Source of the DNA: Gymnogyps californianus
Lineage: Eukaryota; Chordata; Aves; Accipitriformes; Cathartidae
DNA length: 64,000 nt
Assembly: GCF_018139145.2 (NCBI RefSeq)
Contig: NC_059483.1
Span: 1,303,001 to 1,367,000 of the forward strand
Reading direction: 5' to 3'
The notes beneath the pieces are model-generated. The model was given only the letters and a program-made list of their open reading frames with translations. It was not told where the DNA came from and searched no databases. Of this stretch, positions 1 through 12,500 are shown in pieces; position 1 is the first letter of the stretch, and each line of letters starts with the position of its first letter. The position numbers were made by a program, and so were the translations under genes.

Positions 1-114
1 TGAAGAAAAGTGAATTTCTGTGTTCAGTATAGCAGCTGACCTCTGCGAATCCCTAATAGCACGCTCCTCCCTTGGAAAACGTGTGAAGATCAGCAAGCTG
101 AGGAAAGATTGGCA

Positions 115-350
115 GCCCTGGGCCGTACGGAGCCAGCGTCGCGGTGTCCGCCCGGGACGGAGGAGCGAGCCGATGCTCTCGGTGCAGGTGATGGGAGAGG
201 GGAGGAAGGAGCCGCGGGTGCAGCAGGACAGGACAGCGGGACGGTCGGGGTGTGAGGGCTCAGCACAGAGAGGACAAGGCGTGCTCACGCCGCCGGAGGT
301 TCCACCTGCACCGAGGTGGCGAGGCTGCGCGAGCTCTTCGTGCTTCTCCC
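115..350. other. CpG-dense patch near the left edge
   Basis: This stretch is GC-rich and has many CpG dinucleotides (roughly a dozen within 120-182 alone), unlike the CpG-poor DNA to its right. It could be a small CpG island or the edge of one. I see no TATA box, no recognisable first exon and no protein similarity in the open frames that cross it. A promoter is possible but unproven. Confidence 0.4.
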
Positions 351-3160
351 AGCACCGCCTGCGACAGCGATGGTGGTGACTCCATCAGAAGGGATCGTGA
401 AACCCTGGAGCTCCACGGGAGACAGGCAGAGGACACGAGTGGAAGCGACGGCATGCTTCAGCACGGCAGGGAATTCGTTTGGCTGTAGGGTTGGTTTTTT
501 CCATTGTAACATTTCCTTATTGAAAGGAATATAAGTAAAACTAAAAATCCCTGCTAAATCAAGGGCACATTCAGCCATCGCTTTCACCGTCTGAATGTTA
601 CCTTAGGCCAGGGTAAGTCTGGTGAAGAAAGCTGTGTATCTTCTCTAGAAATAACTCTGAAGTAGGAAGAAAGTATTTTACATGTCTATTCCCTTGTGCC
701 TTTCCAGATATTCAGGAATATTCACAGCGTTTTGTTGTTTATCAGCCTAGAAACTGTGTATTCATTTAAAATAAACTAGGAAACCTCTGCTGCAGTGTTT
801 TCATGTCGAAATGGGACTGTTGTAGGCTTCATTGTCATGCGGTGTACGGTACTGCAAAGGAAAAAAGGAGTATGAAGAAATTACCCAGTGAAACAGAAGA
901 AACCCTTTTATTCCCATCAGTTTTGATTGAAGGTGGGAGGTAGTGGAAGCAACACAGTAAAAGCTAATTCAAAATATTGCTGCAGATGATAACTCCTGGC
1001 TTCCTTTTTCTGCAGAGGTAATATATCCCCTTAAAATAAATAAATATTACTAAAATCTTAGCCCAGTTTATGGGCAGACAGCAAACAAATCAGAGTGGAA
1101 GTCTGGCTGAGCTGAACAGTCTGGAGAAAACTACAGCGGACGGGAGCGTGCCTTTGCAAATGAGCTGCGGCTGGTTCAAATTCTCATGTTTGAAGAATAT
1201 CAATCTGTCGGGCAAAAATGTGTCAGAAGGCAAAAATTCCCATTTATTCTGCAAATGTTGACTTTGGAGAATATTGCCCAAATGGCAGGCTTGGCAGAAA
1301 GGGCTGTGGGTCGGCGCACGCCAGGTGCCGTGTCTGGACTGACCTCCTTGGGGCAGAACTTCCATTTCCAAGGAGGTAAAGAAAGAAATCTGGTATTCTT
1401 TCCTCAAGAGACATTTGTTAACTGATGAAGACACAAAGTTTCTTCCGTGTTTTCTCTATTGCTATATGGAGTTCGGCTGCAGCCTCTGTCTAAGAGAAAC
1501 AACCAATTTCTAGACAATGGAGTAACAAATGGACAAATAACATCCCTTTTTGCCTGCTGCGACCTTCCTCCAGTCTCCTCTTGATTAAATGGCAGTCTTG
1601 TTGCGTTGCCTAATATAACACACGGCTTGTTTATCTTGTCATTTAATGCTACCAGAAGGGTGACTGACAGTCCCTTTTAAGTGCTCGGTTATTTGGAATT
1701 AAATGTAATCAGACTGCGTGCATGTTTTGTACTGAAAAACAGCTTTGGGGATGTTTCCCCAGAATTTCACGTAGCAGGGGAAAGAAAAAGGGGGTCATGA
1801 AGGAATCCAGGGAGGCTGCTCGGTGGAGTCATCCCGGGGGGTGCGGGGACCCACCGCACAGCCGCTCTGCACCGGAGCCGGGCTGCGCTGCCTGCTCGCC
1901 GCTGCTCATTACTGCAGCTCGTTACTGCAGCAGCAGCCCGAAGCTACGGAGAGGATGGGGACCTCCCGGTGTGCTCTGTGCGCGGCTGGCACCCGGTCCC
2001 GGCCAGCGACAAGGCAGAGGAAGGATGGGAGAAGGAGAAATCGTATTGTTTTCATTTTGTAGGTGGGATGCAGGAAATCAGGTACAGAGCTTCAAGTCCA
2101 GTAAAGTAAAGCACTTAATGCCTCTGCTTAGTATTAGTCAATATAGTGCTCCTGCACCCAGCGTTAAGCAGGTAATTAAAACCATTCATTAGCTTACTAC
2201 AGTCTCATGACTTTTCTACTGGAGGCGAGAAGAAAACCCAGCCCAGCTGAAGATCCCACTGTACTGAGCCACGAGGTTATGCGTGTCCCCAGTACTGCTG
2301 AAGTCCTTTGCCTAGAAAAAGGGGTGAAAGCGTCCCGGGGGTGGTGAAGGCGGGTGACGAGGTGGCTCGCTGCCGGGCGTCTTCCTTTGCCAGGGCTGTG
2401 GCCAGCTCCTGTGAATGAGAGTCGCAACATCCGTGCCCTGGAGCTTAAACTAATTAGCAGAGGAAAGGTACAGTTTTGGGGACAATTCTGCAAGAACACC
2501 GTGGAGGAGAGAGGCAAAAGTGGCTCCCAGAGAATATACTGACATGGACTGACGAAATCCATCACTATATGTATGACATTATTAATAAGGAACATAAACA
2601 ACATGCTAGCCCGTCATGATTGATAAGGCAATAAAAATCCTTCTAACAGCTTCTGAGGTCTGGCTGTTGTTGTTAATTATAGTCAAGCAATTCACTGTAA
2701 ACTGCTCTCTGGGGGTTACAGAGCTTGCCCTCTATTGAAATGCAAAGCTAGTGCGTGTCCTTATTTCTTTACGTACTTAGGAGGCAACAAACAAGCAACC
2801 AGCTGAACTGTTTTAATTTAGGGAGGAGGAGAGTACACGAAAAGTGTGTGGGTTTGGGATCATTTTCTGTGCAGTTACCAACTGGAACAGGCTTTGTTTT
2901 GAAAACACGCGTGTCTCCTGGCCTTGAGATGGGCAAAGCTCTTGTTAAGAGCTCGGTGTTGGTTTATTTGGAAAGGCTTTCCTGCGTGGCTGCAGCCTGA
3001 GGCCTTGCCCTGCAGAAGCCACCGTGGCTGCTGGCGGGTCCCCAGCTTCGGGAGGAGCAGGACGGCTTCCCTGGCCTTGACACGTGGTGGGCACTGCTCA
3101 CGAGCAGTCCTGCTGACTACGTTCAACACTTTCCTTGGTCTGAGTAATTTAAGGGCTAGC
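351..3160. other. Non-coding stretch, no gene recognised
   Basis: The sequence is mixed, AT-rich at 480-1050 and GC-richer at 1820-2040. The longest open frame is 156 codons (1722-2192, +); it resembles no protein I know and is overlapped by another open frame on the same strand. No repeat family, RNA gene or splice-flanked exon could be supported. Confidence 0.55.
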
Positions 3161-3300
3161 AATAATAACAATAATTTGAAGTTCAGTAATAATAATGATA
3201 CTTAACGTGTGCTGTTACTATTTCAATTGTATGTACTTGAAACAACTTTTTTTTTTTTGCAAAACCCACAAGCATTTGTTTTTGTTTTTTTTTTAATAAA
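3161..3300. repeat. AAT-rich and poly-T low-complexity tract
   Basis: Imperfect AAT repeats occupy 3161-3199. Two T runs follow: 12 T at 3247-3258 and 10 T at 3285-3294. The second T run abuts an AATAAA hexamer at 3295-3300. The hexamer sits in an A/T background with no transcript evidence, so I do not call it a polyadenylation site. Confidence 0.75.
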
Positions 3301-4650
3301 AGAGTGTGTTAAATGCATACATTGTGAAACTTTTACATAAAAAGACTATACTTGCTCTGTGAGCTATTTCTGGGAATGAATACATTTTTCTTAAAATTTA
3401 TTTTTCTGTAATTACTTTGAGACCTCCAAGAACATTAAACCAAGAAGAGGTCATTAAGGATATCTGCTGGATTTCATCGTTCCGACAGTAACCAAATGGG
3501 ACATTGTGGAGTTTAAGCTCTAGCCCGTTATTCAAAGCTGGGCTAACGCTAAGGGACAGAGTGGAGCCGGTCCCGGCTCCGGAGCTGCGGTGGCTGGGCT
3601 GGCGGGGCGGCAGCGGGCTCGCAGGCAGCTTTGGTGTCGGGGGGTGAGCGGGTGTTGAGCCGAGAGTTGTTCAGCGGTGGGGAACCTCCATTTTGATACC
3701 TCTGTTGATGTGACTTGTGAGGATGAGCAGATGTGGGTTTGTCTAGTTGGCGTTACAGTTTGAGCACAGGTTCTTAAGACAACCGGAGCTAACAGCGTCG
3801 TGTTCGATATTGTGTCTTAGCTGGGCTTTCTCGTAAGCTGGAGTAAGTTTCCCACTGAGGTTTGGGTGTGAGAGTGTACCAGTGCTCGGTGAGGTGGAGG
3901 CTGGTGGATGCTGCAGCAGTATTGGGACAATTTGCAGGGTCCTTGGTTAAAACTTTCTCCGAACATTTCAAAACCCGTGACAAGCACTGATCACTTGCTG
4001 CCACACAAACCCAAAGGCGGCATCCCAGGTCTGTGACCTGGAAAAAGCATTGCTTTATTAAAAAAACCCATACAAAGTATGCTACTACTAAAAATGAGCA
4101 CCACTCAGTATTATTTTAGTCAAAAGTCTGAATCAGAATGAGCAAAATATTTGTTCATTTAAATGGGAAATTAGCAAGGGGTACGTTTAGGAAACAAAAC
4201 AAGCCCCATTTATTCTAATGTACTGGTCACTGGCTGTTGTTCAACCACCTCCGTCCTTCTCTCACCAAAGGCTCTGAAATCTCCTCCACTCCTTGCAGAG
4301 AACACAGAATCTGGTAAAAAGTGTTTGCTTTCTCTTGCTAAAGATCTGAACTATGATTTTTCTAACAGCGTTTGAGCCTTCTGTGTCCCCAGGAATGTGT
4401 TATTCTAGCTAAGCATATGGTTGCTATAACTACCAGCCTAGTTTGCCTCTGACATACTCTTCAGTCTGGCATATATGCCTGATCTAGCAATGAGCTTTGC
4501 ACGTAAATTCGTACCTCCTCCGTTATATTTTATCTTTCTGCTTGCTGTTCAAAATTATAATGGCTTATTGGTTACCTGCCGCACAGAAGTTATTTATTCA
4601 TTTATTTAAAATTCCAGATTGGATGATATAGGACTAAATCAGGGGACAAA
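3301..4650. other. Non-coding stretch with a CpG-rich patch at 3560-3665
   Basis: The stretch is mostly AT-rich unique DNA. Between about 3560 and 3665 it becomes GC- and CpG-rich, then returns to AT-rich. The only open frame of note is 71 codons on the minus strand (3789-4004) with no recognised similarity. No repeat family was recognised. Confidence 0.5.
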
Positions 4651-4729
4651 TAAATGAATTAGAGAATAAATCAGACATTATAATCTAGGAGTAAATGAAT
4701 AATAAATTAGAGAATAAATCAGACATTTA
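4651..4729. repeat. 48-bp local duplication, two copies
   Basis: A 23-base block at 4657-4679 recurs without change at 4705-4727, an offset of 48 bases. The short segment before it (TAAATGAA) is also repeated at 4651-4658 and 4692-4699, with an insertion of a few bases between the two parts in the second copy. This is a recent-looking local tandem duplication in AT-rich DNA. It is not a known repeat family. Confidence 0.85.
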
Positions 4730-5470
4730 AGACATCAGCGGTGCTCTTATCATCTTTGTATGAAAAAACATGGAATGAATGTTGTTGGATTCTTTTGTTT
4801 GCATAATAGTCCAAAAAAAAAAGCCACATTTGCAAATACCAAATCCTGTTGCGCTTTGCACATAATTTAAAGATCTGAAAGTGAAAGAATCCTTTGATTT
4901 CAGAAAAGAGAGGGAAAATTACTAACAATAGCGAGCCTAATTTGAGTTACAAACTGGGCTCCGGTGAAGCTTTCCTTGGGCTTGCTGTTTTGTCAAATTC
5001 AGTTTTTACCTGCCAGTAAAAACACTAGGAACATTTTCAGAAGAAACCCCCCCAAAACAAATAGCAGTTACTGATCTAATTAGTCACCAAGGACACCATG
5101 CTAGCAATATTTACATGAATTCTCAATACATGAATAGTTTTGAGGTTCTTCCAGACTGTCGTAGAGGTAATTCATCGTCATCTGCATTGTTTGTTCCAGA
5201 ACTTTGTTTATCGCTGGCTCAGATTTCTCTGGATTGGATTCGCACCCATCACTAGGTCTTTGTAAAAATATTGACAAATCGCAGACGTCTTTCAGATTTG
5301 AGTGATTGCGCAGCCAAATGCTGGTACTTTGGCATTCACTGTTTTACTATTTAAAAGGTTCTGTTCTCCAATCTGTATTGTATGACTCATGCAGCCAATA
5401 GTGCACGATGAGCACCGAGCAGCAAGCAGAGGCGGAGAAGGGCTGATGGCCCTGCTGGGTGCTGCCCTGT
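4730..5470. other. Non-coding AT-rich stretch, nothing recognised
   Basis: This is AT-rich unique DNA with an A run at about 4812-4822. The only open frame is 69 codons on the minus strand (4719-4928), with no recognised similarity and no supporting signals. Confidence 0.5.
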
Positions 5471-5526
5471 GTGGGCACGGCCATGGGCATGGACGTGGGC
5501 ATGGGCATGGATGTGGGCATGGACGT
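5471..5526. repeat. Short degenerate 12-bp tandem repeat
   Basis: The core GTGGGCATGGAC is repeated about four and a half times with substitutions, including an ATGGGCATGGAC variant. On the minus strand it produces artificial Pro/Cys- or Met/Pro-rich open frames (5292-5589) that are a by-product of the repeat and not a gene. Confidence 0.75.
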
Positions 5527-8500
5527 TTCAGCAGACACTGGTGAGGAGCGAGGGCATGGGTAGGATTCAGGAGACATTTGTACATGCAATGTGAATGAGC
5601 AAGGGGGCTAGATCTGCATTAATGTTGTCAGTTGGTACCTTACCTGTTGTGGCTCCATCCATGCCAGGTGCTCCTGGCTGCCTGTGAGTGTGTGAAGAAT
5701 TGTCTCATCTCCGGCTCCTTTCTGGCTGAGTTGAAACAACTGGCCACCGTTCCACCTGCAATGCCCGGACCTTGCCCAGGGTCAGATGTTTGAAGTCTTG
5801 GCCAAGCTTTGAAAAGTCTTTAGTAGCATCTAGGAAAACGTTTAGGAAAATATGCCCTCTCCCCAGATGCCAGAAATCATTCCTTGAGGACAGTTCCTTT
5901 GTCCTGTAAAAATGAGTTTGTGTTGATGAAGAGCCATACTCTAATATGGTGGTGATGATCATCGTAGCCTCTGCCCTAACACAGCTTTGACCTCTTGCTG
6001 AATTAGTGGTTGTCAGTATTTCCTAAGTTAGCTGCCTGTACTTTGTGGCTCCATAATTTCCTACCCATTTGTTGATACAGTTACTGGCAGTATATTTCTG
6101 CTCATCTCAAAATAGAAACACATGATACAATCTAAGAATTTAACCTTAAAATCGTGGAGGAGAAAATCGTTAAAAGCAAATCCTCTCTTTCAGAGGTTTC
6201 AGCTATATTAATAATATTAGCTTTAGAAATACTAGCTGAATAAATAGCATGACATTAACAATCTTAAGAGGAGATAACATTGGGCCAAACATGTGGGTTG
6301 CTTTCCTCTTTTTTCTATTTTTCCCTTTAATTAGACGTGATTAAATACCATGATTTTCTAAACAGATCCATTATTTTTTCTCCATCACTCTGTACTGCTA
6401 ATGGTCTCGTCCACACGCTTTCTCGGAAGGACATGGAAATGCAGACCTCTTTCCTCGGAAAGACTGACATACCAGGTCAGACCTGAGTACAGGCGTAGCT
6501 CCGGCTGTTGCCCCTGGGTGACACGCTCCTCGTGGTGCTCCGTCGTGCCGCGTCTGTGCTCAGGTCCAGACTCTGGTTTCTCCAAGGTGCCGTTCAGTGA
6601 CGGCCTGCAAAACTGCTGTTGCAGTTCCTGGCGGATTGAAGTTGGGTCAGGCTGGTTTTGTGGGTTTTTTCTCTGTGTGTTTAATGATTCAGCTTTGCAC
6701 CCCACCTTCAGCAGGGCGAAGTGCAGGAGAGCTGACCTGGGAGGGAAGAGGCTGCCGGAGGCGCCTGCCCTAATTCTGAGCCCCTACATCGTGTGGACAA
6801 ACCCTCCCGCTGTCTGCCGGGTATGCATGATCTCTCTGTGCTTCTACATGGATCACTTTTAAAAAACGAGCTTCAGCCAGCATGGAAAAAGAACGCTATT
6901 TAAGCAGCAGTGTCGCAGGCCATCTCGGGATGACGCATCAAGAAATGGGAGTTTGTACCTGCAGGTAGATACAGTACAAATGAGTAGCTTGTTAATATGT
7001 GAAACTCTCAGAAATAAAGATGTCAATGTGGAATAACACCTACTAGAAATGATTATTGTGACAGGAGAGTTGTTTGAAAGCATTCCACACTGTTCAGCAC
7101 ACCTCATGTCTCTACAGTTTGTTTGTTCGCGCGCACCTTCAGAGTGGAGCTGTCAAAGTTGTCAAACTGGGGCAGCCGTGCAGTGGTAAACCTTTTTAAT
7201 GCTCGGCGAAGCATGCAGTCAGAATTATACAACATGAATACAGTCTTTCTTGGGATATGTAAATAAATGCACAAAGAATGCCTTTATGTGTAATTCACTT
7301 GTTCCTAATAATATTTGTTTGTGTGGAGGATAATAAAGTGTAATCGTTGTTAAATTCAAAAATGAAGCTAATCCCTGGTATCTGTCATAAATATGGAAAG
7401 ATTTTGAAAGCTGCTGAATCCAACGCTTGATTGTAAGTGTGTCCTGCTTGAAACTGGAAAGAAATCTTCCATAAAGGCTTAGATCGACCCTGAGGACTCA
7501 GCCCCGAGTTAGGCGAAGTGGCAGGAGGCAGTGATGGGGGTGCCTACACACTTTGCTAAACAGGGCTTGGGGACTTTCTGGGAAGGACAGTGTGAAACGT
7601 TTTCCTCTCTAAAGGCCAGTCCTAGGACAAGTGTTTTGAAAGCAGTGCATTTATTCATGGTTTGTAAGGGCAGAAGAGATCCATAAATATTCTGCTCTCT
7701 CTGTATCACAGAGAAGAAAGTCTCATCACTCGTCCTGTAGCTAGCCCAACGCTGTCTTTGATGGCAAGTCCCCTTTCAGAAAGGCACCCAGCTTGGTCTG
7801 CAGAGAGCCAGCAGCTGGGAAGCTGCTTCCCCAGGCAGCCCTTCCAGCGCTGGGTTGCCTTCGCTGTACTTCTAATCTGTATTTGTTAGCTTTCAGCTTC
7901 CAGCAATTGCTTCTACTCAGGCCTTTCTTCATGAGATTAAAAACCCTGTTTGTACCCCGTATTGGAGTGATGGCTTTCTTGCATGAGCAACCTCAAGGTC
8001 CTGACCCGTGTCCAGGTAGGGCTGGGGTCACAGCAGGCGGTGGGTGGGAGCCACCCATCCACTTCAAAGACCAAGAGAAGTGTGTGCATACGAACCCCGT
8101 CACGTTACATACACCGTTACTCCGCTAACGAGCCTATTGCCTGCGTCACTCCGTGGCAGCCTGGGCACTGTCGTAGGGAAGGAGGCGCAAAGCGAATCTA
8201 TTTTGCGCAGGCAGCGTACGAAGTTGGAAAGAGGGTTCACTCCAGAAGATGGGAAGGCAGGTATATTCGTCAGCAGGATCCATTACAAAAGGTGCCATGC
8301 ATTTGTAATGGGCTCTTTCTGGCTCGCTGGGGTAGGCTATTGCCAGGCTACATGAACCCCAGCTCTGGCGGGGCTGCGGAGGTGTGTGGAGCATCCTCCC
8401 GAGCTTCTCCGAGCAGCAGACTTCAGCCCTCCCAGAGTGACTAAGTGAGAAGTGAGTATCGGCGTGAGTCACGGGGCTGCGAGGAACCCCTGAAAAAAGA

Positions 8501-9476
8501 AAATAAGCTGTTCCTCCTTCGAGGATCATTGCTGTGTGTTTCTCTGAAAGGCAAATCCCTTTCCTTGCTGAAGAGCAATGTGGAAGGTGCAGCCTGGGAG
8601 GAGAGAAGGGTTGGGGCTTGGAGAGAAGTTTTAATGAGAAAAATGCCATTCAGAACAAATAATACACGTACCTTGTAAGAAAGCTGCTGGGATAGGAGCC
8701 CCCGCCTCCACTCTCCCTTTTGGTAAGGGCAGGGCCCTTCCCAGCACTCCCCCCTTGTTCCTGAGCGTCCAGATCATCTGCCTTCGGACTGAAATGCAGT
8801 ATTAGTGCTCTCCATCACTTAGGTTGCTCCCACTGCATTCATTAAGGAAAACACAACAATTGCCAAAATTAAACTTTAAAAACAAGCATACAAACAATAG
8901 CCTTCTCACAGATACTTCAAAATTGCTTGTTACCAACAGAATATCTGTTTGTATGTGTCTTCATACGTTGCTTGTCCATCCATAGTTTCTTACCCATGGG
9001 TATAGGAAACTCTCATCTCAAGCTATGGAGATGCCTTTAGAAAAAGCCTCCATTGGTATTCATGTGATCAGGAAGAATGCCTGGCCCTTTACAGCACTAT
9101 TTGATTTGCACTCAAGATTTGTCATATGCCTATTCTTAGCCTTTAATAAAAAAAACTTTAGTAAGCTGAACAATAATATTTTCAACTGTTTCACTTACCG
9201 TTTTTAATTGCTAACTCACAAATATCCAGATGGCCACAGATACAAACTGAACCAACTGGAGCAATTAGAAGCCCCTGATACCTTGTAGACTCCTGTTCAG
9301 AATAAATACCAGCCCTCCAAGGTTGAAAGCAGGTGGCTCGCTTCCTTCTCATCATTTTTCATTTTTGTTTACCTCCCTATTCTCAGATACAGGCCAGGAG
9401 TGAAACTGGAAGAGCTAGAAATATCATCAGGAAATACGGTCTAGAAAAAAGGAATTGTTAAGACTCGTCCTCTCCT
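5527..9476. other. Non-coding stretch, no gene recognised
   Basis: This is about 4 kb of unique sequence. The longest open frames are 167 codons (8146-8649, -), 153 codons (6401-6862, +) and 153 codons (7983-8444, +). The 8.0-8.6 kb frames overlap in antisense, which indicates a stop-poor, moderately GC-rich patch and not real coding. I recognise no domain, RNA gene or mobile element. Confidence 0.5.
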
Positions 9477-9530
9477 TGCATAAACCTCAACAGTCATTTG
9501 CATAAACCTAACCGGTCATTTGCATGTACA
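9477..9530. repeat. 22-bp tandem duplication carrying two octamer motifs
   Basis: Units at 9477-9498 and 9499-9520 share 22-base spacing with three mismatches, and a third partial unit begins at 9521. The unit junctions create ATTTGCAT at 9496-9503 and 9518-9525, the consensus octamer bound by POU-domain (Oct) factors. The spacing of 22 bases is about two helical turns. The repeat is directly visible; a regulatory role is inference. Confidence 0.75.
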
Positions 9531-12479
9531 AATAATAATGAACACAGTAACATTTAAAAAGCTTACTCTAATGAGTAAGTCACCTCTGGAAATAAATGTG
9601 CAAATGCTAGCTTGTGCCTGCTGAGAGGCGATGCCTTCTTTGCGGTCTGGGTCACACCGCCCCAAATTTGTCCTACTGCTTTCATAAAACTCTTCTGTGC
9701 TTCCGACCCGCGTGTGCCCTCACCTCTTTAAGTGCTATACAGGGGCCTGGAGCCGGCACGGGGACGTGTGTTTTACAGCTGCCCACGCTAAACGTGTGTC
9801 TGCCCTTCTGGACATCTTCTGTCAAATCTTGGACTCGGTGTTGTAACTCTCGTTCTTGTAGTAAAAGTCTGTGAATATTAACAAAACTTCTTGCAGTTGT
9901 TAAATCTGAACAAACAGCACTTTGAGCAAATGCTTGATGATTCAGTGAAGTCCGTAAAGGCAAAAATGTGCTGGTAGTTTACTGAAATCAATTACCTGTC
10001 AGTTATTTTCTTTTAAATTTACGTTTACAGATACTGTATTCTAAAACGGTGATGCAGATGCTGAAGGAATTAAATGAGCTGGGATTTTGTACGCTAGCCA
10101 GAGGAGAAGTCTCATATTGTGCAAAATCAGCATAGCAAGGGCAAGGTTTTTTTCAAGTTCATTAAATTATCATCAGTTAAATGCAGATGGCTGAATGTAT
10201 ACAGTAGTTTTCAGCTTTCACTAAAAACTTTTCCTTGCTCTCCCAGATATGGAGGGAGATAATCTTCACATTGCTGTTAAAACACGTCTTGCTATAATGA
10301 ATATGGGTGTTGTTAAATCCCAGCATATAGATGTATGCGTACATGTAATTATATGTGGACACGTATGTCTGTACTGGGGGCCTACGCTTTGATATTCTCT
10401 CTGTGAGCAGGTACCCGTATATTCATGTAGATTATCAAAGAAAAACATCATGAATGTACAATTAAGTGAAAGTACAAACCTTTCCCTGGCTGTTATTTAT
10501 TGTTTATCGTCTCGCAGTACTGAGACAATGGACCGTCGCACTCGGGAACAGCAGCAGAAATTGTTGCTGGACAGGGAGCAGTTTCCTGCGGGTGACGGCT
10601 GCGTGTGGGCCCCGATGCCAGCGAGCCACGGCTGAAACTGAGCGGCGGCAAATGCAGGGTCGGGGTCTGCCCCACCGCCCCTGAGCGCCGGCCAGTACTG
10701 GCTCACGGCAGCGTAGCTGGGTTGCCAGCATGGGCCGTGGCCTAGGAAATTGATGTCCGGGCACCTAAAACTCTGGTGCTTTGCACATATATCACCACGC
10801 AGACCCAGGAGAACCCCAGCAGCGGGTGTTGATGGAACAGTTGTATTTGCTGTGGAAATGCAGCCCCTGGATCTCCAAACCCCGTCGATCGGACCTTGCT
10901 CCACTCTGTGCAATTAGGCGGTTATTCTGCAAGGCAGAAAAGCCTCTGGCTCTCCTGCCTGGTGCTCGGATCACTTGCCTGAGCGGGCCGCAGACATGGG
11001 GCCCATTCTTTTCTCCGAAGGTTGCTTAGTATTTCATCCGTGGCTCTTTAATATAAAATGCTGGAATGGCCAGAAAATCATATTAATTTTCACTCCTTTT
11101 TCTGGCCTAGTGACTATCTAATTAATCATGTCAGCAGTACTCCATAGCAACAACTGGTACATAATGTGATCAGCTTGTTTTGTTTTACTGTGTAGACATT
11201 GGACCAGTTTTAGGATGAAAAGAAAATCAGATTTTGCATTGTTTTGATGGAAATGATGTATTTTTTCATCCCCCTCCTGCATACATGAAAAAAATCTTTT
11301 TCTTCCTCACTATAGATTAGATTCATAACAGGCTGTTGGCTGGTTTCGTGGCTACAGTAATGAAAACTGAAAATTACATGATCACAAAAGTCTGGTTGAA
11401 CTCTGCTAGAAACTCCTGACTGGCTAATCCCTAAGGAAAAAAGATTACTTAATTCTCCTACTTTTTGTTTGTCTTTAAATAAGTGCTAAACAGGTAAATA
11501 GAGAGTCTGGTTTTGCCCTTTAACTAGTTCTCCCTAACAGAAACTGCAAAAATAACACCTATAATTCAGGAACTCGTCCAACTCCTGGCGCCTGGGCAAG
11601 CATGCAAGGAAGGTGTGCTAACAGACTCCTGGGCAGCTACTGTTGCCTGCTGGGCAGCACTGGGTGACTGGGATGGGTTATCTGGCACCGAGCGGGCACT
11701 CTGTGTAGGACTTGCTGTAGGACTAAAATTTTAAGAGAGGCTGACCTGTTAAGCTTGGGTTTCCAATTTCTCAGTTCCCTCATTTTGTATTAGCTTGAAA
11801 TTTTGCATTTCAGAATTAAAAAAACCAAACAGCAAGTAATCAGGCATATGTAAGCAGAAGGAAATCTGTCATTAACAGGGAAAGATACTCGGAGCTCTGT
11901 CATTAGGCTACCACTTCAATCAGGGTCGTGATGTCAAATGTTATTACCCTTTCCTGATACTAACCTGTATTTCTTTTCTTTTCGAGTTGATATTTCACAT
12001 GGAACACTGTTCAGGTGTTTTGTGTGTTTGTACATGTAATACACCAAATGAAAAGACAAGTGTACATTATAAAACAAGATTACTAGGAGACATGTAACAT
12101 TAATAATCTCTACTGTTCAGAAGAAGCAAATTCCTATATACATTTGAAATCCAGTAAAATACTAAGAAAACAACAAAAAAAATCTGAATCCAGATTGCCT
12201 GATGTTGTGAAAACCATAAACAATCTTAGCTGTGCTCTTTCTGTATGACCACAAAAGATTAACAGAAAACAAGTCTGCTTGGGAACTTCTAGAATAACCT
12301 CAGGAGACCTAGGAGAATACTTGGAATTCCAACCCAGTTCAGTATCTACAGCCTCTAAAAGCATACATTGTTGCAATAACAAGAACTATAATAAAATTAT
12401 ATACCTATTTACATGAGTTCATTGTAGAATCCCCATGAATTTTATAAACATCAAAAAACATATTTGGTGCTGGGACACC
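9531..12479. other. Non-coding stretch with a GC-rich patch at 10515-10760
   Basis: AT-rich DNA is interrupted at about 10515-10760 by a CpG-containing GC-rich patch, where overlapping open frames occur on both strands (up to 138 codons, 10497-10913, -). None resembles a known protein. The rest (10.8-12.4 kb) is AT-rich with nothing I can identify. Confidence 0.5.
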
Positions 12480-12500
12480 ATTATTATTATTATCATTATT
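12480..12500. repeat. ATT trinucleotide microsatellite
   Basis: This is a short (ATT)n run with one interruption (ATC). Confidence 0.85.

Noticed and set aside
3295..3300. AATAAA hexamer as a gene terminator
   Set aside because: It lies in a poly-T/A low-complexity context with no upstream gene or transcript evidence.
5292..5589. Minus-strand Pro/Cys- and Met/Pro-rich open frames
   Set aside because: They derive from the 12-bp GTGGGCATGGAC tandem repeat and not from a gene.
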